From the NCBI RefSeq assembly GCF_003581425.1, contig NZ_QXTG01000002.1:62001-126000 (forward strand): a stretch of DNA of 64,000 nt, written 5' to 3'. The DNA is from Amnibacterium setariae. Its GTDB lineage: Bacteria; Actinomycetota; Actinomycetes; Actinomycetales; Microbacteriaceae. Positions 45,077 to 53,677 of the stretch are shown here, one piece after another (position 1 is the stretch's first letter; each line of letters opens with the position of its first letter). The notes under the pieces were generated by a model that was not told the DNA's origin, ran no database searches, and saw only the letters and a program-made list of their open reading frames with translations. The position numbers and the translations under genes were made by a program.

Positions 45077-45100
45077 GGCGGGGAACGTACGCCCCGTTGT

Positions 45101-45125
45101 CTGACAGTTCGTCAAGAACTGTCAG
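45101..45125. promoter_or_regulatory. Perfect inverted repeat over the -35 region of the MFS gene
   Basis: CTGACAGTTC-GTCAA-GAACTGTCAG is a 10-bp perfect inverted repeat. On the minus strand its centre reads TTGACG, a good -35 hexamer, with TACGTT about 20 bases on. Looks like a repressor operator; the regulator is unknown and not beside it. Confidence 0.65.
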
Positions 45126-45132
45126 GTTCCTC

Positions 45133-45801
45133 TCAGACGGCGACGCGGGCGGTCAGCGCGATCGGGAGGTGGTCCGACTTGCCTTGAGGGAGCACCTCCA
45201 GGTCGCCGATCTCGAAGCCGCTCGAGGTCGCGAAGTCGAAGTAGCCGCTGAAGCGCACCCCGACGTAGGTGTGCGAAGGCATCCGGGTCAGCGTGTACCC
45301 GGTGGCGGCGAGCCGACGCTCGAGGCCGCGGAGGAACCACGGGTAGTTGAAGTCGCCGACCATCACGGAGGGCGCGCCGGGGCGCATCGCCCGCATGCCC
45401 TCGTGCGCGGCCGCGATCTGCTTGCGCCGCAGCGCGTTCGTGGCGCTGAGCGGCGCCGCGTGGAAGTCGCCGACGAGCACCTCGCCGCCGGTCTCGTGGT
45501 CGAGGAGGTGCGCGGCGAGCAGCCGTTCGTTCGCGGGCTTCAGCACCCGGTCGTGCATGGACTTGCGCAGCGCGAAGACGCGCTTGTCCTTCACCTCGAA
45601 GCGGTCGCGGCGCGCGTACATCGCGAGGCCGAGCCGGTTCGTCCGGGTCTGCTCGATCAGCTCCAGGTGGCCGATCGACTGCGGCATGTCGGTGTGGTCG
45701 CACTCCTGCAGCGCCAGCACGTCGACGTCGTGATCGCCCGCGATCGCCTCGAGCTCGCCGCGCGCGGTGTGCTCCCTGAGGTTGTAGCTGATGATCTTCA
45801 C
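45133..45801 (-). CDS. Endonuclease/exonuclease/phosphatase (EEP) family protein
   Basis: 222 residues. EEP-fold motifs: KIISYNLREH, DVLALQECDHTD (metal-binding Glu), GEVLVGDFHAAPLS, SVMVGDFNYPW and a final SDHLPIALT. Could cut nucleic acid or phosphoesters. GTG start with GGGGAGG upstream. It is ~115 bp from the ABC permease gene and has the same orientation, but a separate promoter is likely. Confidence 0.85.
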   Translation of the reverse strand: MKIISYNLREHTARGELEAIAGDHDVDVLALQECDHTDMPQSIGHLELIEQTRTNRLGLAMYARRDRFEVKDKRVFALRKSMHDRVLKPANERLLAAHLLDHETGGEVLVGDFHAAPLSATNALRRKQIAAAHEGMRAMRPGAPSVMVGDFNYPWFLRGLERRLAATGYTLTRMPSHTYVGVRFSGYFDFATSSGFEIGDLEVLPQGKSDHLPIALTARVAV

Positions 45802-45917
45802 CCGAAGGCCTCCCCGTCGCAGCGCTCCCCGCGAGCCCCCGGCCCAACCTAGCCCGGCGTCGCTCCCAGGGATTCGGAACCCCCTCGATTCCCGAGTGGT
45901 GCGGACCGGAGGGGGTC

Positions 45918-46757
45918 TCAGGCCAGCACGTCCCGCGTCGTGAACCGGCCGTAGGCGAGGGCGCCGAAGACGACGACGTACCCGAGCTGCAGCAGCGCGT
46001 TCCCGCCGAACGTGCTCCACTCGGGCGGCTGCCGCAGCAGGTCGACGAGCCCGAGCCACGAGTCCGAGAGCAGGAACGGGTGGATGGCCTCGAGCTGCGG
46101 CAGCTGGTCGAGCACCTGGCTCGTGACCGCGAGCACGACCGTCGCCGCCATCGCGCCGACCGGCACGTCGGTCAGGGTCGACACGAACAGGCCGACCGCC
46201 GTGAGGCCGAGCATCGAGACCCCGGTGTACAGGGCGAGCAGCAGCAGCCGCAGCAGGCCCTCGCCGACGCCGACCTGGTCGCCCGAGAGCAGGGTCACCG
46301 GCCCGACCGGGAACAGCGCGAGGCCGGTGAGCGTGCCCGCCGCGGCGACGACGAGCGGCGCGGCGAAGCAGAAGACGGCCGCGCCGATGAACTTCACCAC
46401 GAGCAGCCGGGCTCGGCCCGCGGGCGCGACGAGGAGGTAGCGGAGCGTGCCCTGGGCGGCCTCGCCGGCGATCGTGTCGCCGGCGACGACCCCGACGGTG
46501 AGCGGCAGGAACAGCGGGATGGTGAGCACGAGCGCCGCGATCCCGACGAACAGGCCGTTGCCCGCGACCTGGCTGAGGAAGGAGGGGGCGCGGCCGGAGT
46601 CCGGCCCCGACGCGATGCGGATGGCCACGCCGACGAGGACCGGCACCGCGGCGAGCGCGAGCAGCATCGCCCACGTCCGCTTGCGCCGGAACAGCACGGC
46701 GATCTCGGTCGCGAGCAGCGGCAGGCCGATCCGCGCCCGGGGTTCAGGACTCGACAT
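45918..46757 (-). CDS. ABC transporter permease
   Basis: 279 residues with about six membrane helices and a cytoplasmic N-terminus (SSPEPRARIGLPLLATEIAV). ABC-2-like layout, including AGDTIAGEAAQGTLRYLLVAP. Paired with the ATPase overlapping it by 14 bp; an exporter is more likely than an importer since no binding protein is present. Confidence 0.85.
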   Translation of the reverse strand: MSSPEPRARIGLPLLATEIAVLFRRKRTWAMLLALAAVPVLVGVAIRIASGPDSGRAPSFLSQVAGNGLFVGIAALVLTIPLFLPLTVGVVAGDTIAGEAAQGTLRYLLVAPAGRARLLVVKFIGAAVFCFAAPLVVAAAGTLTGLALFPVGPVTLLSGDQVGVGEGLLRLLLLALYTGVSMLGLTAVGLFVSTLTDVPVGAMAATVVLAVTSQVLDQLPQLEAIHPFLLSDSWLGLVDLLRQPPEWSTFGGNALLQLGYVVVFGALAYGRFTTRDVLA

Positions 46758-47679
46758 CGAACCCCTCGCCGGTCAGGGCCACGAAGCGCTCCTCGAGGCT
46801 GGTCTCGGCCATGCGGACCCCGCGGACGCGCACGCCGGCGGCGACGAGCACGGGGACGAGGTCCTCGACGGCCCGGCCGCGCAGCGGCGCGACGACCTCG
46901 GCGCCGGCCCGGCTCGGCTCGAGCCCGGCGCCTGCGAGCGCGGCGATCGCCGCCTCCGGGTCGGGCGTGCTGAGGTGCAGCCGGTCGTCGGCCGACGGGC
47001 CCCGCAGCTCGTCGAGGGTGCCCTGCGCGACGAGCCGCCCCGCCCGCATCACGGCGGCGTGCGTGCACATCTGCTCGATCTCGGCGAGCAGGTGGCTCGA
47101 CACGAACACGGTCGCGCCGTCGTCCGCGAGGCCGCGCACGAGGGTGCGCACCTCGCGGGTGCCCTGCGGGTCGAGGCCGTTCGTCGGCTCGTCGAGCACG
47201 AGCAGGTCGCGCGGCCGCAGCAGCGCGTTCGCGATGCCGAGCCGCTGCTTCATGCCGAGCGAGTACGCCTTGACCCGCTTGCCTGCCGCGGCGGAGAGGC
47301 CGACGCGGTCGAGGGCCTCGCCGATGCGGCGACGGCGTGTGCGGGGGTCGGCCAGCGGATCGGCGGAGTCGAGGCGGGCGAGATTCGCGGCGCCCGACAG
47401 GTAGCCGGCGAAGCCGGGCCCCTCCACGAGCGCGCCGACCCGGGGGAGCACCGCGGCGGCCCGGTCCGGCATGGGCGCGTCGAGCAGCCGTGCGGACCCG
47501 GAGGTCGGGCTGACGAGCCCGAGCAGCATCCGGATCGTCGTGGTCTTGCCGGACCCGTTCGGGCCGAGGAACCCGAAGACGCTGCCGGCCGGCACCGCGA
47601 GGGCGAGGTCCGTCACGGCGTCGCGGCCGCGGAAGCGCTTGCCGAGGCCGTCGGTCTCGACGGCCAGCCCGGCGCTCAC
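46744..47679 (-). CDS. ABC transporter ATP-binding protein
   Basis: 311 residues. Walker A GPNGSGKTT, ABC signature YSLGMKQRLGIANALL, Walker B LLVLDEPTNGLDP and VSSHLLAE. The C-terminal ~90 residues match the extension of ABC-2 exporter ATPases. Couples ATP hydrolysis to the permease encoded next. Starts from GTG, overlapping the end of the LolA-like gene by four bases. Confidence 0.93.
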   Translation of the reverse strand: MSAGLAVETDGLGKRFRGRDAVTDLALAVPAGSVFGFLGPNGSGKTTTIRMLLGLVSPTSGSARLLDAPMPDRAAAVLPRVGALVEGPGFAGYLSGAANLARLDSADPLADPRTRRRRIGEALDRVGLSAAAGKRVKAYSLGMKQRLGIANALLRPRDLLVLDEPTNGLDPQGTREVRTLVRGLADDGATVFVSSHLLAEIEQMCTHAAVMRAGRLVAQGTLDELRGPSADDRLHLSTPDPEAAIAALAGAGLEPSRAGAEVVAPLRGRAVEDLVPVLVAAGVRVRGVRMAETSLEERFVALTGEGFDVES

Positions 47680-48719
47680 CCGGCGGCGGCCTCGAGGGTC
47701 GCCACCGGCACCGCGCCGGCGAGCACCCGTCCGTCGTCGGTCAGCAGCACGTTGACGAGCGCGGTGCTGAGCACGCGCCCGCCGTCGGCCTGCGTCGTGA
47801 GACGGCGCACCGTCGGGTTGCTCGCGAGGTCGGACGGGACCGCGCTCGACGGCACGGTCACGACGCTCGCCCAGCCCGAGCCGCCGACGGCCGGCTTCGC
47901 ACCCGCGGGCAGCGCGCCCTTCGGGCGGTCGGCCGCGTCGAGGCGCTTCGTGGTCGTCTTCGCGTCGGAGGGCGGGGTGAAGTCGAAGCGGGACGCAGCG
48001 GGCACCGCGTAGGAGATGTCCGTGAAGCCGGTCTCGAAGGCGGGGGAGGAGGCGCCCCGCGCGGTGACGCTGAGGTCGAGCGGCAGGCCCGTCTGGGCGT
48101 CGACGGCGATCCGCACCGCGCCGACCGTCGTCGCGGTGGTCCGGGGGGTCAGCACGAGCGTGTAGGCGTCGCGACCGGCGACGCGCTGCGACGAGTCGAC
48201 CGACACGGCCGTCGTGCCGTCGACCTTCGCGAGCAGCTCCTGCGCCAGCGCAGCGGGCGTGGTCGTGGGCGCCTGGACGTCGGGGCGGCGGTCGCCCGTC
48301 GCGATCACGCGCGTCGCGGTGTTCGCCTTCGAGCTCCAGAGCCAGACCTCGTCGCCGTCGCGGATCACGTCGCGCTCGGCGCCGTCGTCGAGCACCGCGA
48401 TGCGGCTGCGCGAGTCGCCGGCCACCTCGACCCGGGCGCGGTGGTCGCCGCCGATCAGGTCGAGCGCCGACGCGGTGTCCGTGTCGCTGCCCGCGCCGAC
48501 CGACGGCAGGGACGGCAGGCCGAGGTCGGACCGCTGCTCCACGGTGCCGCTGAAGCCGCGGACGTCCTTCGCCTTCGCCACCAGCTCGAGCACCTGCTGC
48601 GCCGACTTCGCCGGCAGGTCCGGCGGCGCGGCCGCGGCCACGAGCGGCACGGTGACGGCGCCGGCGATCACGATGGGGGCGACCGCGGCGGGCAGCCAGC
48701 GGAGGAGACGGTGCTGCAT
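47676..48719 (-). CDS. LolA/RseB-like periplasm-facing lipid- or stress-sensing protein
   Basis: 347 residues with a signal peptide or anchor (LPAAVAPIVIAGAVTVPLVAAAA). The rest is beta-rich: VRGFSGTVEQRSDLGLPS, SRIAVLDDGAERDVIRDGDEVWLW, RDAYTLVLTPR, AVRIAVDAQTGLPLDLSVTAR, in the pattern of outer-membrane lipoprotein carrier/RseB folds found in actinobacteria. First gene of an operon with an ABC exporter, so it may deliver or sense a hydrophobic cargo. ATG is seven bases after TAGCCT (48727-48732). Confidence 0.78.
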   Translation of the reverse strand: MQHRLLRWLPAAVAPIVIAGAVTVPLVAAAAPPDLPAKSAQQVLELVAKAKDVRGFSGTVEQRSDLGLPSLPSVGAGSDTDTASALDLIGGDHRARVEVAGDSRSRIAVLDDGAERDVIRDGDEVWLWSSKANTATRVIATGDRRPDVQAPTTTPAALAQELLAKVDGTTAVSVDSSQRVAGRDAYTLVLTPRTTATTVGAVRIAVDAQTGLPLDLSVTARGASSPAFETGFTDISYAVPAASRFDFTPPSDAKTTTKRLDAADRPKGALPAGAKPAVGGSGWASVVTVPSSAVPSDLASNPTVRRLTTQADGGRVLSTALVNVLLTDDGRVLAGAVPVATLEAAAG

Positions 48720-48892
48720 GCGCTCGAGGCTACGTCCGCTCGCGTCGCCCGGGGCGCGTCCGCGGCGATCTCATACCGGAGGATGAGGTCCGACTGCTCC
48801 CGGGGGAGCAGCCCGTCCCTCGGGCCCGGTCGCCGGGCCCGTTCGTCGGCGGCTCGCCCCTCCGCGGCCGCCGCTTCCTCTCACCGTCGCCG

Positions 48893-48930
48893 CCGGTCGA
48901 GGTACGAGCGCAGCGAGCCTCGAGACCACC
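48893..48930 (+). repeat. Intergenic repeat, copy 4 (slightly shortened)
   Basis: CCGGTCGAGGTACGAGCGCA onward to CGAGACCACC; like the full copies except for missing CT near the left end and one changed base (GTACG for GTGCG). Confidence 0.85.
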
Positions 48931-48942
48931 CCGCGGGTTCGC

Positions 48943-48987
48943 GATGGTTTCGGCACGGGCGCGGAGCGCCCGGCTCAACCACCGTGT
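48943..48987. repeat. Second intergenic hairpin element
   Basis: GATGGTTTCGGC...CGGCTCAACCACCGT with a strong internal stem GGGCGC-GGA-GCGCCC. It resembles a different short interspersed repeat that I associate with Microbacteriaceae; only one copy is seen here. Confidence 0.5.
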
Positions 48988-48999
48988 GGTGCCCGGTCT

Positions 49000-49029
49000 C
49001 CGTTGGTCGAGGTGCGAGCGCAGCAAGCC
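49000..49029 (+). repeat. Intergenic repeat, copy 5 (truncated)
   Basis: 30-bp truncated copy ending AGCAAGC, missing the CTCGAGACCACC end, followed four bases later by a full copy; same arrangement as at 37175-37249. Confidence 0.85.
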
Positions 49030-49033
49030 GTTT

Positions 49034-49075
49034 CCGCTGGTCGAGGTGCGAGCGAAGCGAGCCTCGAGACCATCC
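49034..49075 (+). repeat. Intergenic repeat, copy 6 (full, diverged)
   Basis: Full copy with AGCGAAGCGAGC in place of AGCGCAGCGAGC and CCATCC at the end instead of CCACC. Confidence 0.88.
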
Positions 49076-49123
49076 CGAGCCCGGTCGATCGCCCCGACCC
49101 GCTGTCGGACCCCTCCTCTACAT

Positions 49124-49139
49124 TCGGACACGTGTTCGA
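49124..49139. promoter_or_regulatory. LexA (SOS)-type box at the start of the 13E12 gene
   Basis: TCGGACACGTGTTCGA differs by one base from the perfect SOS palindrome at 29268. It begins at the last base of the -10 box TACATT (49119-49124) and runs over the GTG start at 49132. Confidence 0.75.
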
Positions 49140-50571
49140 GGAGTTCCCTGACGACGAGCCTCCGCGGGTCTGGACCCGCGAGGAGGCCGACGCGTGGGAC
49201 GCGCTCGCCGAGGAGGACCGCCTCGCCCAGCTGCCGCCCGACGAGCGGTACCGGGAGCAGTTCGGCCCAGACGCCGTGCCGGACGACGCCTGGCTCGCCG
49301 CCGCGCTGACGGAGGACGCCGCCGTCTACACGCAGGACCTCGCCGTGCAGGCGGACCGGATGCGCATCATCGCCGACGCCCACCGCATCGCCGCCCTGCT
49401 GACCGCGTACGAACGGGCGATGATCGACCTCGCCCACCGCTTCGGGACCGCCTTCGGCACCCGGGCCGGGCTCGGCGCGCAGACGTTCTTCCGCACCTTC
49501 GGCCTGCAGATCGGGGCCCACCCCGCGGCTGTGGCGGGCGAGGTGGACACCGGTCTGATCCTCCGCGACCGGCTGCCGCTCACCTGGGCCGTGTTCCAAG
49601 CCGGCGATGCGTCGTGGAGCCGGATGCGGACCGTGGTGAGGGAGGCGGAGGGCCTCGGTGCCGAGCATTGGGCCGCGTACGACGAGATCGCGTCGATGAA
49701 GGTCGTCATCTCGACGCGGCTGAAGGATGACCTGCGGAAGGCCCGGGCTCGCCTCGACGACGAGGCGGCTGCGAAGCGCGCCCGGACCACCTACGAGCGG
49801 CGCCGCACGTCGCTGGAGCTCGGCCACGACGGTGGCGTCGCGTTCGTCGCCGAGGGCCTCGCAGCGGACTGGGTACCCATCAACGACGCGCTCCACAAGG
49901 CGGCCGTCGCCGCGCACGGCGTGGACGGCGAGACGAGGGGCATCGCCCAGCTGCGGCACGACATCGCGCTCGACCTCCTGCGCGCCGGGCTGCAGACGCC
50001 CGCGAGCGACGGCGCGCTCGTCCCGGACCGGAAGACCGTCCAGGTCCAGCTGATCCTGACGGTCCCGGCGCTCGCCTGGCTGGGGAAGACGAAGGAGCAG
50101 GCGCAGCTCACCGGGTATGGCCCCATCGACCTCGAGACCGCGAAGGCACTTGCGGGCGCGGCGGCGTCGTTCATCCGCGTGCTGACGGACCCGGTGACGG
50201 GCGTGCGGCTGACCATGGACCGGAAGGTCTACGCGCCGCCCGCGGACCTGGCCCGGTGGGTGAGGATCCGCGACGGCCGGTCGAGGTTCCCGGGCTCGAC
50301 CATCGCGCCGCACCTGGCGGACATCGACCACGCGAGGGAGTGGCAGCACGGCGGCACCACCGACGCCGCCAACCTCGTCACCCTCGGCCGCACCGACCAC
50401 AACCTGAAGTCGGCCGGCCTGTTCATCGAGGGTCCGGTCGAGGACGACGGCACCGTCGGCTGGAACGAGGCCTGGGGCCACCACTTCGCGGACCCGCCGA
50501 ACGACCCGCTCGACCCGGCACCGCCGGAACTCCTGCCCCCGCCTGCCGACGAGGGTCCCTGCCCGTTCTGA
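49132..50571 (+). CDS. 13E12/DUF222-family HNH endonuclease-like protein
   Basis: 479 residues. An acidic N-terminus, a DUF222 helical region (~60-370) and an HNH module near 400-425: HLADIDHAREWQHGG, ANLVTLGRTDHNLKSAG. As in the paralogue at base 2, zinc cysteines are missing. The C-terminus is Pro/Asp-rich, ending PCPF in both. GTG at 49132 is seven bases after TACATT, so the mRNA is likely leaderless, and an SOS-type box covers the start. Three intergenic repeats lie just upstream. Presumed DNA-active; mycobacterial 13E12 genes are known members of the LexA regulon. Confidence 0.85.
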   Translation: MFEEFPDDEPPRVWTREEADAWDALAEEDRLAQLPPDERYREQFGPDAVPDDAWLAAALTEDAAVYTQDLAVQADRMRIIADAHRIAALLTAYERAMIDLAHRFGTAFGTRAGLGAQTFFRTFGLQIGAHPAAVAGEVDTGLILRDRLPLTWAVFQAGDASWSRMRTVVREAEGLGAEHWAAYDEIASMKVVISTRLKDDLRKARARLDDEAAAKRARTTYERRRTSLELGHDGGVAFVAEGLAADWVPINDALHKAAVAAHGVDGETRGIAQLRHDIALDLLRAGLQTPASDGALVPDRKTVQVQLILTVPALAWLGKTKEQAQLTGYGPIDLETAKALAGAAASFIRVLTDPVTGVRLTMDRKVYAPPADLARWVRIRDGRSRFPGSTIAPHLADIDHAREWQHGGTTDAANLVTLGRTDHNLKSAGLFIEGPVEDDGTVGWNEAWGHHFADPPNDPLDPAPPELLPPPADEGPCPF

Positions 50572-50590
50572 GCCGGACGCCGGCCGGTGG

Positions 50591-51091
50591 TCAGCCGCGG
50601 TCGCGGGCGACGAGCTGCTGCGCGCGCTGGCGCACGGCGGCCCGGTACAGCTCCAGGTCGGGCGACGGCATCGGGTCGACGAGCACCTCGAGCACGACGC
50701 CGAGCGCGGCGTCCGCGCGGCCCTGCTCGTGCATCGCGAGCGCGAGGAACGTGCGCAGCGAGCGGGAGCCCGGGAACTCGTCGAGGCCCGCTCGGAGCAC
50801 GTCGACCGAGTCGTCCAGCCGGCCGAGCCGGCGCAGCGCGTCGCCCAGCTTCAGGTAGCACCGGCGCAGGGCCGTGCCCTCCAGGCCGGTGAGCGCGGAG
50901 CGGTAGCAGGCGACCGCCCGCTCCAGGTCGCCGGCCTCGTCGTAGGCCTCGCCGACCGCCTCCGACGCCGTCGGATGGTCGGGCCAGCGGTCGAGCAGGG
51001 CGTCGAAGCCGGCCTCCGCGGGCGTGCGCCCGGCCGAGCGGCGGTCCTGACACGCTTCGAGCGCGTCCACGAGCGCAGGATCCGTGAGCAT
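50591..51091 (-). CDS. Tetratricopeptide-repeat protein
   Basis: 166 residues with about three TPR-like helix pairs: TASEAVGEAYDEAGDLERAVACYRSAL, LRRCYLKLGDALRRLGRLDDSVDVLRAGL, RTFLALAMHEQGRADAALGVVLEVL. This is a family of short actinobacterial proteins of unknown partner. ATG at 51091 is used; the longer frame has no better start. CACACT six bases upstream could be the -10 box. Confidence 0.82.
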   Translation of the reverse strand: MLTDPALVDALEACQDRRSAGRTPAEAGFDALLDRWPDHPTASEAVGEAYDEAGDLERAVACYRSALTGLEGTALRRCYLKLGDALRRLGRLDDSVDVLRAGLDEFPGSRSLRTFLALAMHEQGRADAALGVVLEVLVDPMPSPDLELYRAAVRQRAQQLVARDRG

Positions 51092-51230
51092 GCATCCAGT
51101 GTGACCGGTCTCAGCGGGTGCTCCGCGCGCGGTGCACCGCATGTCGCGTCCCGTAACACCGGGGGAGCGGGCCGGGCGCTCCCTCTAGGCTGACGCGCGG
51201 TCCCGTTCCTCCCTCCTGGAGAAGGCAGTC

Positions 51231-52166
51231 ATGGCACGCACCTATTCGTCCATCACGGAGGCGTTCGGCCGCACGCCGCTCGTGCGCCTGAACCGCGTCA
51301 CCGAAGGCATCGACGCCACGGTCTACGCGAAGCTCGAGTTCTACAACCCCTCCTCCTCGGTCAAGGACCGGCTCGCGATCGCGATCGTCGACGCGGCGGA
51401 GAAGGCCGGGGTGCTGCAGCCCGGCGGCACCATCGTCGAGGGCACGAGCGGCAACACCGGCATCGGCCTCGCCGCGGTCGGCGCGGCGCGCGGCTACAAG
51501 GTCGTCCTCACGATGCCGGAGTCGATGTCGATCGAGCGCCGCAAGCTGCTGCGCGCCTACGGCGCCGAGCTGATCCTCACGCCGCCGTCCGAGGGCATGA
51601 AGGGCGCCGTCTCGCGCGCCGAGCAGGTCGCCGCGGAGCGCCCCGGCGCGGTCCTCGCGAAGCAGTTCGAGAACGAGGCGAACCCCGCGATCCACTACGC
51701 GACGACCGGCCCGGAGATCTGGGAGGACACCGACGGCGCCGTCGACGTGTTCGTCACCGGCGTCGGCACCGGCGGCACGGTGACCGGCACGGGCCGGTAC
51801 CTCAAGGAGCACAAGCCCGGCGTGCGGATCGTCGCGGTCGAGCCGAAGGAGTCGCCGATCCTGAACGGCGGCCAGCCCGGGCCGCACAAGATCCAGGGCA
51901 TCGGCCCGAACTTCGTGCCCGCGATCCTCGACCGCGAGGTCCTCGACGAGGTCGTCGACGTCGACATCGACGAGTCCGTGGCGATGGCCCGCCGCCTCGC
52001 GATGGAGGAGGGCATCCTCGCCGGCATCTCGTCGGGCGCGACCGTGCACGCCGCCCTCGAGGTCGCGAAGCGGCCGGAGAACGCGGGGAAGACGATCGTG
52101 GTCGTCGTCGCGAGCTCCGGCGAGCGCTACCTGTCGACGGTGCTGTTCGAGAACCTGGACGTGTGA
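51231..52166 (+). CDS. cysK: Cysteine synthase A (O-acetylserine sulfhydrylase)
   Basis: 311 residues. It makes cysteine from O-acetylserine and sulfide. PLP-binding lysine in [17 protein letters not shown], substrate loop [12 protein letters not shown], phosphate loop [17 protein letters not shown], and [14 protein letters not shown] with GGAGAAGG upstream; TAGGCT (51186-51191) may be the -10 box. cysE follows with a 4-bp overlap, a standard cysteine biosynthesis pair. Confidence 0.95.
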   Translation: MARTYSSITEAFGRTPLVRLNRVTEGIDATVYAKLEFYNPSSSVKDRLAIAIVDAAEKAGVLQPGGTIVEGTSGNTGIGLAAVGAARGYKVVLTMPESMSIERRKLLRAYGAELILTPPSEGMKGAVSRAEQVAAERPGAVLAKQFENEANPAIHYATTGPEIWEDTDGAVDVFVTGVGTGGTVTGTGRYLKEHKPGVRIVAVEPKESPILNGGQPGPHKIQGIGPNFVPAILDREVLDEVVDVDIDESVAMARRLAMEEGILAGISSGATVHAALEVAKRPENAGKTIVVVVASSGERYLSTVLFENLDV

Positions 52167-52717
52167 GCGCACTTCGCGCGCTCCTCGAGGACGTCCACGC
52201 CGCGAGGCAGAGGGACCCGGCGGCCAAGTCGGGGTTCGAGGTCGTGCTCACCTACCCCGGTGTGCACGCGGTGTGGGCGTACCGGCTGCACCACCGGATG
52301 TGGCGGGCGGGCCTGCGCCTGCCCGCGCGCGTCGTGTCGCAGCTGGTGCGCTCGGCGACCGGGATCGAGATCCACCCGGGCGCGACGATCGGTCGCCGGT
52401 TCTTCATCGATCACGGGTCGGGCGTCGTCATCGGCGAGACCGCGGAGGTCGGCGACGACGTGACGATCTTCCACGGCGTGACGCTCGGCGGCACGGTGTG
52501 GCGCGAGGTCAAGCGGCACCCGACCGTCGGCGACCGGGTCATCATCGGCGCGGGCGCGACGCTGCTCGGCGCGATCACGGTGGGCGAGGACAGCGTGGTC
52601 GGCGCCGGAGCCGTCGTGCTGCACGACGCCCCGGCGCACTCGCTGCTCGTCGGCGTGCCGGCGAAGGTCCGCCCGCGGTCGCCGCTCGACGCGACCGAGC
52701 ACCATTGGGTGATCTGA
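52163..52717 (+). CDS. cysE: Serine O-acetyltransferase
   Basis: 184 residues. It acetylates serine with acetyl-CoA to feed cysK. N-terminal helical part ([21 protein letters not shown]), then the left-handed beta-helix: [23 protein letters not shown] (catalytic Asp/His), [39 protein letters not shown]. It is the short actinobacterial form. The C-terminal Ile matches the residue through which CysE inserts into CysK to form the cysteine synthase complex. GTG overlaps the cysK stop. Confidence 0.94.
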   Translation: MSALRALLEDVHAARQRDPAAKSGFEVVLTYPGVHAVWAYRLHHRMWRAGLRLPARVVSQLVRSATGIEIHPGATIGRRFFIDHGSGVVIGETAEVGDDVTIFHGVTLGGTVWREVKRHPTVGDRVIIGAGATLLGAITVGEDSVVGAGAVVLHDAPAHSLLVGVPAKVRPRSPLDATEHHWVI

Positions 52718-52765
52718 CGCGGGTGATCTGACCCGGTGATCTGAGCCGCGTCGAGCGGGCCCCGG

Positions 52766-53677
52766 CTACTCCTTGACGGCGCCCGCGGCGCTGTTGGTGA
52801 TGCGGCGCTGGAAGATCACGAACAGCACGGCGACCGGCACGGTCATGACCACGGCGGCCGCGAGGCGCACCGGGTACTGCGTGCCCGCGCCGAGCTGGCC
52901 GGACGCGAGGGACGCGACGCCCTTCGTCAGCGTGAACAGGTCGGGGTTCTGCGACGCCACGATGAAGTGCGACAGCTCGTTCCAGGAGCCCTGGAAGCTC
53001 AGGATGAAGATCGTCACGAGGGCCGGCCGCGCCATCGGCAGCACGACGGACCAGAACAGCCGCAGCGTCGAGGCGCCGTCGATGCGGGCCGCCTCCTCGA
53101 CGGCGACCGGGATCGACTCGAAGAAGTTCTTCATGATGAAGACCCCCGCGGCGTCCGCGACGAGCGGGATGATCAGCCCCGAGTAGCCGTCGTACATGCC
53201 GAGCTGGTTCAGCACGAGGAACTTCGGGATCAGCAGGACGACGCCGGGCACGGCCATCACGCCGATGATCCCGGCGAACAGCACGCCGCGGCCCGGGAAG
53301 GTGAGCCGCGCCAGCGCGTAGCCGGCCGCCGAGTCGAACAGGACCCGGCCGATCGTGACGACGACCGTCACGAGGGCGGAGTTCGCGAACCAGCGGGGGA
53401 AGGCGGAGTTGAAGAACACCGTCTCGTAGGCCTGCGCGGTCCAGGTCTGCGGGATCAGGCTCAGCGGGTCCGCCGTCGCCTCCGCGTCCGTCTTGAACGA
53501 CGTCGCGATGTTGATGAGGAACGGGTAGATGTACACGACCGCGAGCGCGACGAGCGCGACGTAGAGCAGCACGCGCCCGATCGGGGTGCGGCTGCGCCGG
53601 CGTCCGGCCGGTGCGGAGTACACGGCCGTCGGGTCGGTGACGGTCGACGCGGCGGTCGGGGTGGTGGTCGTGGTCAT
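52766..53677 (-). CDS. Sugar ABC transporter permease (MalG-like)
   Basis: 303 residues with six membrane helices and the EAA loop (VEEAARIDGASTLRLFWSVVLPMARPAL). A carbohydrate-uptake type 1 permease. The start ATG overlaps the stop of the other permease by one base (TGATG), so both are made together. Part of the operon with a binding protein and a glycoside hydrolase controlled by the LacI gene at 58190. Confidence 0.92.
   Translation of the reverse strand: MTTTTTPTAASTVTDPTAVYSAPAGRRRSRTPIGRVLLYVALVALAVVYIYPFLINIATSFKTDAEATADPLSLIPQTWTAQAYETVFFNSAFPRWFANSALVTVVVTIGRVLFDSAAGYALARLTFPGRGVLFAGIIGVMAVPGVVLLIPKFLVLNQLGMYDGYSGLIIPLVADAAGVFIMKNFFESIPVAVEEAARIDGASTLRLFWSVVLPMARPALVTIFILSFQGSWNELSHFIVASQNPDLFTLTKGVASLASGQLGAGTQYPVRLAAAVVMTVPVAVLFVIFQRRITNSAAGAVKE

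Larger units (their letters stand above)
48720..49131. other. 412-bp intergenic repeat cluster
   Basis: Holds the divergent promoters of the LolA-like and 13E12 genes, three copies of the 41-bp repeat, and a separate hairpin element GATGGTTTCGGCACGGGCGC...CGGCTCAACCACCG (48943-48987). No protein gene is supported. The longer frames crossing it translate the repeats. Confidence 0.7.
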
